Part shown: piece after piece, positions 11,980 to 23,740 of the stretch
Position numbering within the stretch: the stretch's first letter is position 1
Layout: each line of letters begins with the position of its first letter
Source of the DNA: Physcia stellaris
Taxonomy: Eukaryota > Ascomycota > Lecanoromycetes > Caliciales > Physciaceae
Reading direction: 5' to 3'
DNA: 64,000 nucleotides
Assembly: GCA_018902385.1 (NCBI GenBank)
Contig: JABSSW010000078.1
Span: forward strand, 1 to 64,000
Program-made: the position numbers and the translations under genes
Notes under the pieces: generated by a model
Databases searched by the model: none
Told to the model about the DNA's origin: nothing
What the model saw: only the letters and a program-made list of their open reading frames with translations

Positions 11980-12956
11980 ATAGGTGGTTTCTTCCGCGTG
12001 CTCACCTGCCCATTATCCCATGGCCTGGTACCAAGTGGTGCTAATGTTTGGGAACACATCTTTCTTATGATATCACCCGAAAGACCTGTAATTACCCGAC
12101 CTAAGGACGGAATCAGAAAATGATACCATCTTCATGCAGTCTTTTCACGTCTTGTATGAAACACGGGTTCGCATCTCGTCATATAATGACTACATCAGTG
12201 TCGATACACGAGAGGCAGAATAGCACCACCACAGATCATGTTATATGCAGAGTTTATTGAGAGTCTTACATCTCTGATAATCAGATAATGAAACCCATCC
12301 GACGCGATCTCATTCATATTTCACAGAAAATCATTGAAACCCCATCACTTGTCGGACGAGTCACCCGCTTAGAAGTGTACCTCCCACATAACGATATGAG
12401 ACTGACAAATCAGTGCCACCAAGCCCAGCATCGATCAATGGTCACGGAGTTGGTTCCAAATCTTCATGGCACCTTCACGGGTAGACGTCTAGTCCTGCCT
12501 CAGAAAGTTCTCTATGCTGCAGTACAGACGAACCTTGTAGAGGCTGGGAGCAAAGGGTCTTTTGAATTGATCAATTCGAAGGTCGTAGATGTTGCTAGAA
12601 CCATAGGAAACGGCATATTTCAATTAGAAGACATGGCTTTGATGGTGTTAGCTGGGAAGTTTTAATCCCAGCAAGATAACGTTATAAATGGCGCGAGGTA
12701 GAGTGTCATGTTTCTGATGCAAATTGATTTAGATTTATGGATTTGCTGCTATCAGTCGTTGTGGGATGATGGCAGATGTATCCGACTTCCATATCAATCA
12801 GAGCTGTGAGTGATCGAATGATAGCCAATCAAGATATACACATCCTTTATTGCGAAAAGTCCAATTTTTACCATCTATGCTTGAATCCCTCCTCTAACCC
12901 AGCCCGTCCAACCATAAGAACATCGCATAGAAACACTAATTCTAATACACCCCCCC
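11980..12956. other. Intergenic with a dispersed non-coding repeat
   Basis: Contains one copy of a degenerate repeat (12033-12184) shared with 52397-52551. A 125-codon opening from ATG 12288 has no recognisable family and is not called. Confidence 0.45.
12033..12184 (+). repeat. Degenerate dispersed repeat, copy 1
   Basis: Shares with 52397-52551, in the same orientation and order, AAGTGGTGCTAAT, TTACCCGAC.TA.GGACG, CATCTTCAT and AAACACGGGT.CGC.TC.TGTCATAT-like blocks separated by diverged spacers. It is non-coding and has no visible terminal repeats. It is likely an old short interspersed or MITE-like element. Confidence 0.6.
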
Positions 12957-13790
12957 TTAACCCCCCAATCCCTGTCCATCCATCCCTCCCCTCCCAGTCC
13001 CTCTCCTCCTCTGAAGATGAATAATCCGCCTCTCCAAATCCCACGCCTCCACATCCTCCTCGAACACAGCCGGTTGCCCTCCACCCCCGGTAACCACCCG
13101 TCCAAACTCCCTAACGCACCGCACCAACTCCTCCGAATCCCTCAAGCGCAGCGGAAACTTGACCTCAAAGCCCCTCGCCCTAAACCTCAATATCTCAAAC
13201 ATGCGGACCAGATGCTGCGGGTCCGGCGTCTCATAATGCACCATTCGCTCGAGGAATTCAAAGTCGCAGGGAGCTAGCTCAATACTTATTCTGTTGAGAG
13301 GTTGCGCGGCTCTATTGACTACGGCAACGACCTGGGCTAAGTTGATATATAGGTCTTGGCGTAATTCGCGGCTGAAGGTAGCAGGGCCGTCAACGGTCGA
13401 GATTTGCACCCGCAGCTTCCGGACCTTGGCGAAGGGGAAGCGGAGCAGCAATTCTTCCCAGCGCTCGGCTTCCCCGGCGCGGAGTGGGTCGCGGGTGTAG
13501 TCGTGCACCAGGAAGGTCACTCTGTTGAGGAAGAATTTCAGGGTGAAGGTTCGTGCGTAGAGGAGCTGGGAGGCTTCGGTGTCGATTTGGCGGTTCAGGC
13601 AGAGGATGCTGGGGTGGCAATGCGCGTCGTCGGTGCGCAGGCTTGGGAGATGGGAGTCGGGGTAGAGGAGTCGTTGGGAGTGGGGGATGGGGCTTATTTC
13701 GGCTGCATTGGGGAGGAGGTGGCGGTAGATCTCAGTGCGGAGTTCCGGGTGGAGGGATAGGAAGCTTGGGGAGGAGGTGTTGGGCGTCAT
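12957..13790 (-). CDS. DUF7730/F-box-like protein
   Basis: 277 residues in a single exon. The ATG at 13790 (MTPNTSSPSFLSL) is chosen because the longer frame upstream starts at CTG. The N-terminal motif FLSLHPELRTEIYRHLLP, then ILCLNRQIDTEASQLLYARTFTLKFF, is the fungal DUF7730 signature (short F-box-like helix, then 'CRQ.. EA..lLY...F'). A later block, WEELLLRFPFAKVRKLRVQI, matches the family's charged 'LR..V.I' strand. The protein ends in a basic tail rich in R and G. The family is greatly expanded in Leotiomycetes and Dothideomycetes with no proven function; an adaptor role is guessed from the F-box resemblance. The gene is a paralogue of the neighbour at 15059-15970 and shares its orientation. 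Confidence 0.75.
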   Translation of the reverse strand: MTPNTSSPSFLSLHPELRTEIYRHLLPNAAEISPIPHSQRLLYPDSHLPSLRTDDAHCHPSILCLNRQIDTEASQLLYARTFTLKFFLNRVTFLVHDYTRDPLRAGEAERWEELLLRFPFAKVRKLRVQISTVDGPATFSRELRQDLYINLAQVVAVVNRAAQPLNRISIELAPCDFEFLERMVHYETPDPQHLVRMFEILRFRARGFEVKFPLRLRDSEELVRCVREFGRVVTGGGGQPAVFEEDVEAWDLERRIIHLQRRRGTGRGGMDGQGLGG

Positions 13791-15058
13791 TGGTGATGCT
13801 CGTGGGAGCAATGATCTGGATTGGATTTGTTTGGACGAGAGTGTACTCTGTATATTCGTATGGTGCTCGTGGGAGACTTCCGAATCCGACTGCTGGATAC
13901 TAAAATACCCAGTCGGAACTTGCGACTTGGTGGATACGGATAAGAGATTCTTAACACTATCAGAGTACACACTGAGCTCCGGTGTATATAGCAATAGCAG
14001 ACATGTACAAACTGGAAGAAGCGTTGAAATGACTCAGAGAAAGATGTTGAGTGAGACGTTGAGCGCCATGACTAAAAGTGATTGTTCCCACAATTGGCAG
14101 GAGCCACTTCTCGTCTCCTTTCCCCATATCATCCGCGACTTCCCTATGTTCACGGTACCTGCTCCTAACAGACAAGACAAGAAACCCTAAAGTATCGCAT
14201 TTTCGAGCGTCATACTTCGACTCGTCTGATACGGATTGCGCCTGTAAATGCATATACGGAAATTCTGGAGCAATACAATCGGTGGTATGGATTCGGATTT
14301 CATGTGAAGATACGGCGACTTGACAGCAACGAGCAGTCTAGCCCTAGCAGTTGGGTTAGCACTAAGTTGATTGATATCGATCTACTAGAATTGAAATCTC
14401 GAGACTTCCTCGCAGTTTCATCCGCACAATTACCCATAGGTAACTTCGTACCATAGGCAAGATCAAGATCCCAACCCGCACTACCGCGCTCTCGGCGTTC
14501 TTTTCTGCGCCTGGCACATGGCTGAAGAGTGGGTTTCCCGAACGAATGGAAACTGGCAGAAGTGAACCTAAGCGATCGTTGATTGCACCCAAAACTCACT
14601 TCAGGTTCGATTCTGGGTACACGCCTAAGGCGAAGTATGACGACGCGAGCTACCCGCTTGAGCAGCCTGCTACCGATAGCTCCACTGTGTATCTTGGGGG
14701 AATAGCGCTTTCAGTATAGTAAGACGAGACGAGACGAGAACATTAAGAGATAATGGCATGGGAGGAGGGAATACGTGTTTCGGCCTTCTAGGATGCGTTG
14801 AGGTTGTTTTCCCTTCGGATATACGGAAAAGGTAACCAGGAAATGCGGATGTCCGGATATGTAGTGCCAGATGATGTTCTGTGACCATTATAGGATAAGC
14901 AATCTAGAATACTGATGCAAATTTGCACTGTTAGACTATTGAGTGGATGGCACGCATCCAGCCTCGTCCGCCCCACCCATGCTCGACCCAAGAGAATAAC
15001 AAACTGCCACTAAACTGAACCATGTATTTCCTCAGCTGGCTCAATGCATAGTCACTTC
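13791..15058. other. Intergenic; possible remnant of coding sequence near 14450-14720
   Basis: No intact gene. A plus-strand frame of about 90 codons ending at about 14720 (FSAPGTWLKSGFPERM...) has protein-like composition, but no start, splice site or family that I can support. The rest shows only short openings. Confidence 0.35.
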
Positions 15059-15970
15059 TTAGAGAATGATACTTCGCGTATGCCACTCGGTGTTAAGTGC
15101 CCCAAGCCTCTTGCCCGTGCCGTCCCCAGTCACTAGTTCTTTTATTTGGACGACCATTCCGATATCCTTTGAAGACGCCTCTTTTACCTTGGTGTTTGTG
15201 CATCTGAAGCAATCTCGATGTGAGGCCATGAATCGTCCACATTCTTTAGCAACTCGAATCGTTTCTTGACAGTCCTTCGCCCAGAGCGGTAGGTTAATTT
15301 CGTGACTTTCCACACCGCATAGATGCTGCGACAAGCGAATGAAAAGACATTGGAGATTTGTTATGCAAGGCTTTCCGCAAGAGTGAGTCGAAGGCATACA
15401 GCAGGGCTCCGATAGATCGATGATGAGATGTTTTAGGAGATGGCTCTCGCTGCTGGCATATTTAAGTTCCGAAATAACTTGATTCAGCCACTCGAAAATG
15501 CCATTCCATGTATGAAAGCCTGTATCGGACACCGAGAGGGGTACAGACCGGTTCGGAGGGGTAAGTACACGGAGTCGTAATGCTTTGATACGGTGGATAG
15601 GTAAGACATGTACAAATTTCTTCCAGTCACCTCGGCGTTGGACGATGATACCGCAGCCTTGAGAAGCGGTTTTATGAGTGGAAATCGTAATGAAAAAGGT
15701 CCTGGCGTACATCAACTCAGACGCTTCCGCATATACTCTCCTATTGACGGCTAGAAACGCAATGTGACACTGATCACCGTCTTTACGAAGACTGGCTGCT
15801 TCATAGCAATCCGTATGTGAGCCACAGCTAGGGTGTTGTACGGCTCGGCTGAAGCGAAAGTTGATACATATGTCATCTTTGTTGGGTATGAGATAGTTGT
15901 AGATCTTTGTTCGAAGTTCAAATGGCAGTAGCAAGAAGCTGGAGTCTGTCTCTGTGCTAGGCATTTCCAT
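15059..15970 (-). CDS. DUF7730/F-box-like protein
   Basis: 303 residues from the ATG at 15970 (MEMPSTETDSSF); the frame is open further upstream but only from a TTG. Motifs are FLLLPFELRTKIYNYLIPN at the N-terminus, then HIAFLAVNRRVYAEASELMYARTFFITIS, the DUF7730 'NR.VY.EA.ELMY...F' block. A central region, WKKFVHVLPIHRIKALRLRVLT, corresponds to the 'F.K...LRL.V' strand. Nine or more cysteines in the second half could bind metal, but I see no standard zinc-finger spacing. Same family and strand as 12957-13790, so the pair probably arose by duplication. The function is unknown. Confidence 0.75.
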   Translation of the reverse strand: MEMPSTETDSSFLLLPFELRTKIYNYLIPNKDDICINFRFSRAVQHPSCGSHTDCYEAASLRKDGDQCHIAFLAVNRRVYAEASELMYARTFFITISTHKTASQGCGIIVQRRGDWKKFVHVLPIHRIKALRLRVLTPPNRSVPLSVSDTGFHTWNGIFEWLNQVISELKYASSESHLLKHLIIDLSEPCCMPSTHSCGKPCITNLQCLFIRLSQHLCGVESHEINLPLWAKDCQETIRVAKECGRFMASHRDCFRCTNTKVKEASSKDIGMVVQIKELVTGDGTGKRLGALNTEWHTRSIIL

Positions 15971-16966
15971 TCGGCAAGGATAAATCTCTTGCACGATTGG
16001 GACTTCAACTTCGACGTAAGATGGTTGCCTAGTATTACGGTGCAACTCTTCATTCGGCAGTTCTACTGAATAAGTCGTCCATCTCTGAGCAGAGAGTTGA
16101 TGATTTTGGTAAATCCGATATCTTAGCGTGCAAGAAATATGGTAGAATCGGAAATTCGAATGTGCTACTATGAGTCAAACGGAGATTATGAGACCTCGGT
16201 CGAGCTACCTGCCTCAGGCCGAATCTCAAAGGCCGGCCCTTGTCAACTTTCACCCAATTGTGATAAACACAATGAAAAAGTCTTTCTCTGTTAATGCAGT
16301 CAAATACTATTTGTTGAGCGAACTGTTGAGCATACTGCACGCCACAAACCTAATGCTTAAGTTCACTTAGCCCAAGGAACACTTTGAGTGGACCACTGAT
16401 GGTTCATGTCCGAGCCAGCCCGAACCAGCAGATATTATAGCTAAGCTGAAGAGAGCCCCATTAAAGGCTTAGCATGGACTATTGACATCAAGTATCGTCC
16501 AATGTCCAACATATCAGTCAGACCACCCAGCCCTTTGAACACCTAGATTCGAGCCCTGGGCGGACAGTTCGGTGAACGCGAGGCAGAGTAGTGAACTATT
16601 GAGCAAATAAAAAGTTTCTAAAATAGACTTCGAACGATAAAAGGACCTACACTCTGCTTGAGGTCATCTTCCAGGTGACCCGAGCGTGTTAAGTCCCCTA
16701 GGAGCAATCCTTGACAGCTAAACTGCGGCGTAAGACGAGCAAGGATCTTACAAACTCTGCGTTCACGCTCTGGCTTGTCATCTATGATGAAAGGATCCCT
16801 TCCGTGCCGAGAGCTGGAGTTGTGTCTATGTCGCTTGTACCACCCGCCCATACAGCTGGTATCGAATCACGTCCGAAGAGTCGTAGGGCAAGTTTTGGCA
16901 CCACACTGATTCGGACAGACATTACTCTGCACGTCTTATTCTTGTCGCGTTTCTCGCAGGGGGTTT
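15971..16966. other. Intergenic, no gene recognised
   Basis: Short openings on both strands, none with a family signature. No repeat seen. Confidence 0.45.
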
Positions 16967-17548
16967 TCAGGTCTCAAGTGCCTTTACAGCGTCCTCGAAA
17001 TCAGGGATCCAATCCGCCCTAGGCGCCGGCTGTCCCCATCGAGCTGTACCTGTACCATCCACGGCAAAGCTGCCACTAGTCTGCCAACGGCTTCCAGATT
17101 CCGTGGGCCTATTCCATATGCCCTCCTCTTTCCCGAGACAGTACACACTCCACAGTCCCCCGGGACTCAGGACGTGCCACATGCTCGATGTGCCAAGACC
17201 CCATGCCGCGAATGTTGTGCGCTCTGAGTCGACCACCACCTGCACCTGGCCAGCGCCTCCAACGGCCTCTAGCCATCGTTCTGTGGAGGTTTGGTCGCTG
17301 TGGGAGACGGCGATGAAGGTGATGTTGGGGTGGGAGGACGCGTGGGCGCGCAGGGATAGGAATGTCTTTTCGGCGAAGGGACATCCGCAATGGCGTAGGA
17401 AGGTTATGACGAGACCATTACCGCTGGCGCTGGCGCTGGGGATGGGAAGTAGGGTAGTGAAGGGTGCTTTGTCGCCACTGGAAGGGGGTAAGGCTGTTGA
17501 GATGGGGGATGGTGAGAGCCAGGATTTAAGCTCCTGCTGGTACGACAT
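16967..17548 (-). CDS. Thioredoxin-fold AhpC/TSA-like (redoxin) protein
   Basis: 193 residues in a single exon from the ATG at 17548. The core is LVITFLRHCGCPFAEKTFLSLR: a strand followed by a CGCPF redox-type motif at the helix start, as in the AhpC-TSA_2/redoxin-like fungal proteins. It is followed by ITFIAVSHSDQTSTERWL, VQVVVDSERTTFAAWGLG and the family's NRPTESGSRWQTSGSFAVDGTG block, then a closing ARADWIPDFEDAVK. Cysteines one residue apart could form a peroxidatic or disulfide-exchange centre. Peroxide or disulfide reduction is inferred from the fold, not proven for this family. Length is typical and the protein is predicted cytosolic (no signal peptide). It stands alone. Confidence 0.75.
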   Translation of the reverse strand: MSYQQELKSWLSPSPISTALPPSSGDKAPFTTLLPIPSASASGNGLVITFLRHCGCPFAEKTFLSLRAHASSHPNITFIAVSHSDQTSTERWLEAVGGAGQVQVVVDSERTTFAAWGLGTSSMWHVLSPGGLWSVYCLGKEEGIWNRPTESGSRWQTSGSFAVDGTGTARWGQPAPRADWIPDFEDAVKALET

Positions 17549-18121
17549 ACTGAGGGCCCAAGCTCAAAGAGCACGTAATGTGAACTACACGTGAAGGTTT
17601 GGTTTGCATCGACGAGTCAATAATTACCTTACGGACACCGAGTGATTGCATGAGGGGTCAAGGAAGAAGCTTTCCCCGCTTTCTCGGGAAGAATCTATCC
17701 GTGTTCTAGCCTCTAGCGGCGAGATCGACCAATGGGAGCACTTCCGCACCTAAAGCTTGGCCTCGAAGATCCGCATGTGTCTCCTCCGCCACTCCCAACA
17801 TCCAATTCCCATCCTTCTCCGCCCTCAACTGCTCCTCTTGCGGCTAGAGCTTCAATACTGCTGCATCCCTCTATCCTCTTCTGGCCACAGTCATGATGTC
17901 AACCTCCAAAACCCGTTACGCAACATGTGCGGATGCCAGTCGTTGTCCGCTTCGCAGGCAGTCATGACAGCTGGTGGGGAATTCGAGGAAAGAACGGATG
18001 AGAGACCACCATGAGGCTCCGAGCTGTTCTTATACCCCCAGCTCTCCCCTCCTTACAAACCTTCGGTCACCGATCTCTGCGTCTTCCATCCACACCCCTA
18101 GTGTAACATCAGACCTTCAAT
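17549..18121. other. Divergent intergenic region
   Basis: Lies between the divergently transcribed redoxin-like and Rds1-like genes. A CCAAT-type motif occurs near 17730. The 60 bases before ATG 18122 are C/T-rich, as expected of a fungal leader. Confidence 0.4.
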
Positions 18122-19184
18122 ATGCGTCTTTCCATTCTAGTTTTGGCTTCAGGCATTGTGCCTTTGGCACTAGCGCACCCTTTGGAGAAGAGGGAAAACA
18201 CCTTGCCTCCAGTGAACAGTGCGACTGATGAGTCCGTTCTGCAATTGGTGGGCGTCCTCCCATGGGTCGACCCGGTGGCAATACTGATGGCTCTAGGCTC
18301 TCTACCTCGAACATCTCGAGCAATCCCTCTACACTGGTGGCTTCAACAACTTTACCGACGCCGAATATGAGGCTGCTGGCTTTCCACCAGGCTTCCGGGA
18401 AAACGTAGGGGTTATTGCCGACGTAAGCCACCAAAGAGTATCTACATGGATTCGTCAACTAACTACTTTTCCACTCTAGCATGAGACGACCCATGCCGCT
18501 ACGATAGAGGCCATCTTGAAGAATGCCGGCTACTCGCCCGTGCCGCCGTGTCTGTACTCATTTCCATACACCGACCCAGTATCGTTCGTTGATTTGGCCA
18601 ACATGATCACCTCTGTTGGGATTGGTGCCTATCTTGGAGGAGCATCACTGCTTACGGATGATCCCATTCTGGAGACAGCTGCCGCGGCTATACTTACTGT
18701 GGAGGCTCGCCATGATGCATATCTCCGTGCTGGTGTTGGCGGTTCCCCATTCCCTACCGCATTCGACACCGCTCTTACCGCGACCTTTGCGTACAACTTA
18801 GCTCAGATGTTCATTGTCCACTGCCCCCAGCAGCTGCCTATCACCGTTCTACCGAAGCTCAAGCTCGCGGCCCCTGCTCCTCAGCCCCACCTACAGCCTC
18901 CCACGCCTGCCGGTACCGCGTTGACTTTCAACTTCGACCCTTCGACTTTCTTTGTCAAGGTTGATCCTGCTGCTCCGCTGTACATTGCCTTTATCAATTC
19001 GGTGACAAATACTACCTTCGTTAAGACGACAAGTTGTGGTACCGGCTGTGCGAACGTACCTCTACCCGAGGGGCTGGGGAATGTCGCGTTTGCCGTTCTG
19101 ACCACTTTTGGTGGCGGTCTCACGGAGCAGCAGCTCACTGAATTCGGAACTCTTGCTGGACCAGCCGAGGTTGTCATATCTTGA
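18122..19184 (+). CDS. Secreted ferritin-like (Rds1-type) protein
   Basis: Three exons: 18122-18247, 18297-18422 and 18480-19184, both introns in phase 0 (49 and 57 nt), giving 318 residues. A signal peptide, MRLSILVLASGIVPLALA, is followed by a dibasic KR site. The ferritin_2 domain (PF13668) shows the helix pairs with metal-type residues: ALYLEHLEQSLYTGGFNNF with DAEYEAAGFPPGFREN, then ADHETTHAATIEAIL, then YLGGASLL and ILTVEARHDAYLR, followed by PFPTAFDTALTATFAYNLAQMFI. The E..E and EARH/HE..H residues expected of the di-iron-type bundle are present. Members of this family are called stress-response or sexual-development proteins (Rds1, Cat5-like) and are extracellular; enzymatic activity is unproven. 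It is the last host gene before the AT-rich block. Confidence 0.88.
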
Positions 19185-19581
19185 GGCTATCGACAAGTCA
19201 AGTGCATACCATCACCAATGGAAATTCTTTTCATAAAGCTTGGGGGAGCATAATTATATCTGTTTGTCTTCTAATGCTGTAATTTACAAGTCTAAAAGAT
19301 TAGTAATATCTGATAATGATCATTCAACAAGTGTCCATTGTCATTTCCGTGGTCTCCATTATGCACCTACCTCAAGGAGCAACGTCCTGTTTGCACGTTA
19401 GTATTGCAGATCTATCGCCCAACCACTTGTTCCCAGTACTCTACCTCTCGCTTTCTATCCGTACCCATCCACCTCTCCCAGCATCGCCGCAATACTACTA
19501 ATAGACTTGCGTGAAGACTTGAGAAGGTTCGCGAGAAGTCAAAGTGACTCTAAGAGAGTCAGAGCGACTTAACTGGTCTCG
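19185..19581. other. Intergenic up to the left arm of the 35-bp inverted repeat
   Basis: Holds the 3' region of the Rds1-like gene. Beside the repeat arm there is a small imperfect palindrome (TGACTCTAAGAGAGTCA, about 19545-19562). Otherwise nothing recognisable. Confidence 0.4.
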
Positions 19582-19616
19582 CGCCTAGCAGAATAATTCG
19601 GACACCTCCAACCCTA
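19582..19616 (+). repeat. Left arm of a perfect 35-bp inverted repeat around AT-rich block 1
   Basis: Begins CGCCTAGCAG and ends CTCCAACCCTA. It is identical over all 35 bases to the reverse complement of 30937-30971. Similarity stops at both edges. A CTGGTCT heptamer lies 2 bases outside this arm (19573-19579) and again 4 bases outside the other arm. Confidence 0.9.
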
Positions 19617-21591
19617 TCTGTTTTTCACCACGGCTACAGCATTCTTGACGACGGCCGTGGGCACAAAACCTTTGACTACAGAATTATTGCCCAGCGCAGC
19701 GGCTCCATGGGTTGACTTCTGTTGCAAAATGCCGAAACAAGGTTCTGACTCATCACTTTCTGTCCAATCATGTAGACGACTCAGTACGGGAGTTAGCTTC
19801 TTCAGGCACTAAACTAGCTATGTTCAGCTGTAACTTCTTCGATTGTTGAATTTCAATGTTTTGCAATCGCTTTTTTCGAATAATCAGCTGTTTTAGAACA
19901 GTGAAATGAAATTCGTCATGTTCACGATTTTTCAAAATTGTTATTATTTTTTTTTTCGTTGAGCGTTTTCGATTTCATGTTGTGATGTTGATGAAATTTT
20001 TTGATCAACATTTCAATTTCAAATTTCTGATTTCGATCGTACATTTTTTTTTTTTTCTCTTTTTTCATAATTTGAAAAAATTGTTATTTTTATATTTTTC
20101 ATTTTGTTTTAATCGATTGCATCAAATATCATTCGTTCGAAAAAAATCAATTGTTTATTAATTTGCTTTTTTTTTATTCAAATTTTCGTTGATAGTGTGC
20201 ATCGTCTCAAAAAAATTTTTCTGAAATTACTCGTTTCAGTTGAAATTTCTTTAATTTTACAACTTTATTGAGTTTTCATTCAGACTTTTCTTCTCCGAAT
20301 TCTCTTTTCTGTTTGTTTTAAGATTGAGTTTTTTTATCTGTATATTATTCGATCAAAATCTGACTGTTTAAACGTACGATGTCAACAATGACACGATGTG
20401 ACGAATGTACTGTTCGATTTGTTGCGTTCAATGATATACTTTGCGCTAAACAGATTTATTCGAACATTTTACTAAACGACTTTTTCTGTTTGATTTTTTT
20501 TTCAATGAATGTTCTAATTTTACACGCATTGTCTTCAGTTCACGTTTGTTTCGATTTTTTTCATTTTGATTTTTACGCTTTATTTGCATTTCGACTTCTA
20601 AATATCAAAACGTACGATATCGTGAATCGTGAAGTTTTTTGACGATTTTCATGATTGACGTGCTTGCGATTGTCGAAAATAATTCAAAATGATTTTTTCA
20701 AAAATGTTTTTTAAAATTTTGTTGTCAAGATTACGCGTTTCGTGAAATTTGTTTCTCAGTTTTTATTACATTTTTTTTCACATTGTAATTTTTCATCTTT
20801 TGACAATATGTCTGTTTCGAAGCATGTTGATACGAATACGTTTGCAAAAACTCGCGTTAAACGCAAATCTTTGAGCGATTTGATTGATTTTGTTATTAAT
20901 ATCGTCAATAACGCAATCAACGTTGATTCGCTTTTCACATTTCGAGAAATCAATAGAAAAACGTATGTCAAGAAGTTCAAAGCAGAACAGTTTCAGAAAG
21001 AATCAAATCATTTTCGCAACAAAACAAAGTCGATCGAATCAATCAATAAAATATTTCGTGATCAAGAAATTTCTCGAAAAAAAACTGCACGACGTCGTCA
21101 GAAACAAATAACGCGTCACGAGCGACAAACACAACGACGAACTCAAATCAATAATTCATCATTCATTTTTTTTTCGATTTTTTTCGAATTGCGTCGCTTT
21201 TTTACATTTGTTTTTTTGAATCATTTTTTTTCACGTTTTTCGTTTTTTTCAATCGTTTTTTCAAACGTCGCAAACGAACAAAAAAATCACAATACAAACG
21301 TTGCGAATTGTGTCGTTTCGTTCGAATTTCGTTTCGATTTTTCGACGACGATTTTTTTGCTGTTATTGCGAACACGACGAAAATGTCGAATTACAATGAT
21401 GTTTGAACGAACATCATGAAATTTCTGTTCAAAACATGAACGACAAAATCAGCTGTTTTGCGCACGAGCGTTCGAGAAAAAATGATGTTCGAATAATTGA
21501 TGAAAATAATGATTTGTTCTGAAAAATCTTTCAGCAACGTGTCGACAATAAATTTTTGAAAAAAATCGTCGTTTCGAAAATTGACTGAAAT

Positions 21592-22200
21592 TTGATTCGT
21601 GATTTTCACGCAAATTTGAAAAATATCAAACGTCAAATTTGCGATATTTGCAACGAAAAACGTTTCATCGTCAAATTCAAATTCAAAAAAAAACAAATTC
21701 GATGCGAACGATGTATCAAAAATTTCAAAAAAAACAATGTGAAAACGTTTTTTGTAAAAAATTTTATGAATTCAAACGTTGTATTGAAATTTTTATCGAA
21801 ATTCACGATCGTCGAAAAATTTTTGATTGTTCGAATTCATGTTTTGATAAATTATTCACGCGTCAAAAATATGCAATACAAATATTTCGATCACATTATC
21901 AATTTCATGCAAAATATTTTCAAAATCGTTTTCAAATTGTCGTCGTTGTTTCGAAAATTGCAAATTTTGCATTTGAAATTTTTTTTTGTTGATTTGAAAA
22001 ACAATGTCGTGCAACGCGAATACGATCGAAAATTCAATATTAAACGTAATTATGTCGAAAAATGATTTCGATATTTTATCGTCAATCATTCGAATTACGC
22101 AAATATGATTATTGATATTAATCGATTGAATCAATTGTCGAAAAATGATTTTATTTTGAACGATATCAAATTAATGACGTTAAAATCGCGTGAAAAAAAA
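21592..22200 (+). pseudogene. Helitron cysteine-pair region preceding Rep (DUF6570-like)
   Basis: The frame reads QICDICNEKRF...IRCERCIKNF, two Cys-x2-Cys pairs at about 21640 and 21700. It continues VVLKFLSKFTIVEKFLIVRIHV, QYKYFDHIINFMQNIFKIV and, after an in-frame TGA at 22063, RYFIVNHSNYANMIIDINRL. Fungal Helitrons have here 'P..L..LT.VE..LIARVHV', 'GQQYKY.GHVINF' and 'W..YLI.NHPGY.D'. Differences are mostly L/P to F and W to stop, the expected direction of the mutations. The region probably binds DNA through zinc. Confidence 0.8.
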
Positions 22201-22429
22201 ATTTCGTTTTTTTAAAATGTTGAACACGATACGTTGATCAACGATTTGTGTAATGCGTGTATTGACGAACGTATAAAAAAAATTTTCGAAAACGAATTTT
22301 TCGATTCGAAATTCGACGTCGTTTTTATCGAAAAATTTTGCGTTTTAAATTCGAAAATTATCGAAATCGAATTTCGAACATTATAAAACGCGTTGAAATG
22401 TCAAACGAATAACAAAAAAAAAATCGATT

Positions 22430-23740
22430 TCAATGTCGTCGTTTTTTTTTCGATGTTTACAATGCGTGATATTTTTTTTTTCGAATTCGATTTTTTTTTG
22501 CACATCGAATGCAAAATTTTTTTTATTTTTTTTTCGCGAAAATTGATTGTTTTTATCGAATCGCGTGAAAAACGAATTGAATTCGATGAATGAATCAAAC
22601 ATTTGTTTTTGTACAAAAACGATCGTTTTGTTCGTCATTTTCAATTTCGTTATTGAATTTTCAATATTTTTATGAAATCACGAATCGTCAAAAATGTTGT
22701 GTGAATGACGAAACAATTTTCGAACAAAAAATTTATTTTGAAACAATTCAAAAAAATGACGTCGCGTAAAAACAATCATTTGATCGACAACATCATCAAA
22801 AAAAATGACGTTATAAAAAATATCAAATTTTACTGAAAGAAAATCAAATCGAAACTCGAAACAATGATATTATGCATCGGAATTTTCAGTTTTTTTTTCA
22901 TTTTCAACGTCGTCGATATGCAATGAAACGATTTTTACGATCATGTTTTTGCTGACATAAAAAAACGATATGAAAAAATTACGATCGAATTCGTCAAAGC
23001 AATCATCGCGATGCAGTTTCTGTAACAAAATTTTCACATCGTATCGAAATATTTCACTATTCGTTGAAAAATGTTTTTCAATGACGTTTTGAAGAAGAAA
23101 TTCAAAATCAAAAAACATTGATATCGATATGAATGACAAAGTCGTGACAACGATCACATACATGATTTTTTGTGAATCGATGATGTTTCAAACAACGATA
23201 TAAAACAGAATTTTGTCGATTATTGAAATTCGAAAATCGTCGTTTTGAATTTTGACGTTATTTTTTTTTCAACGACGATTCATTTTAACAATTTTCGTTT
23301 CGAAAATCGTTCGAACATTATACGTCAATTGACGAAATTTTTGAATCGATATCAACGTCACATCAAATGCATTTCGCAATACTGTTTGAAACGAAAAAAA
23401 AACGATGACGTTGACGATTTGATTTGCAAATTTCATTTTTTTCAAAAACATTTCACAGAATTTGCGTTTGAAAACAAGTTCAACGCAAAACATTTTATGT
23501 TTGAATCGATTCGAAACGATTTTTTGTTCGACAAATACATGTTCATTTTCATCGTTTGTTGAAATGTCAACATCGACGTTTTTTTTTGCGATGACATCAT
23601 TTTTGTTGTCGTTTATTTTTTCAAATACGTCGTCAAAGAAAAAAACAATTTCAAAAATTCGTCGATGTCAATCGAACGTTGTTGAACACGATCAAATTCG
23701 ACGTCGAAAACTTTTTGACGAATTACATCACGAAAATTTT
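22430..23740 (+). pseudogene. Helitron Rep (HUH endonuclease) domain remnant
   Basis: In the frame of the upstream part I read FFFIFNVVDMQ*ND (22.89-22.93 kb; the family has FFTxSAADxxW) and KKH*YRYE*QSRDNDHIHDFL*IDD (23.11-23.18 kb; the family has WYRxEYQxRG..HxHG..W). The HUH pair His-Ile-His is intact at 23155-23163. After a +1 shift at a T run, the two-tyrosine segment VVYFFKYVVKK follows (Tyr codons at 23615 and 23627; the family has Y..KY..K). In an active element this domain nicks and joins single strands during rolling-circle transposition. Confidence 0.85.

Noticed and set aside
12288-12665. 125-codon plus-strand open frame
   Set aside because: Starts at ATG but shows no family, signal peptide or splice context; likely chance.
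16540-16575. Second tRNA T-arm-like motif (GATTCGAGCCC)
   Set aside because: Stem spacing is wrong (9-base gap), and no cloverleaf can be drawn upstream.
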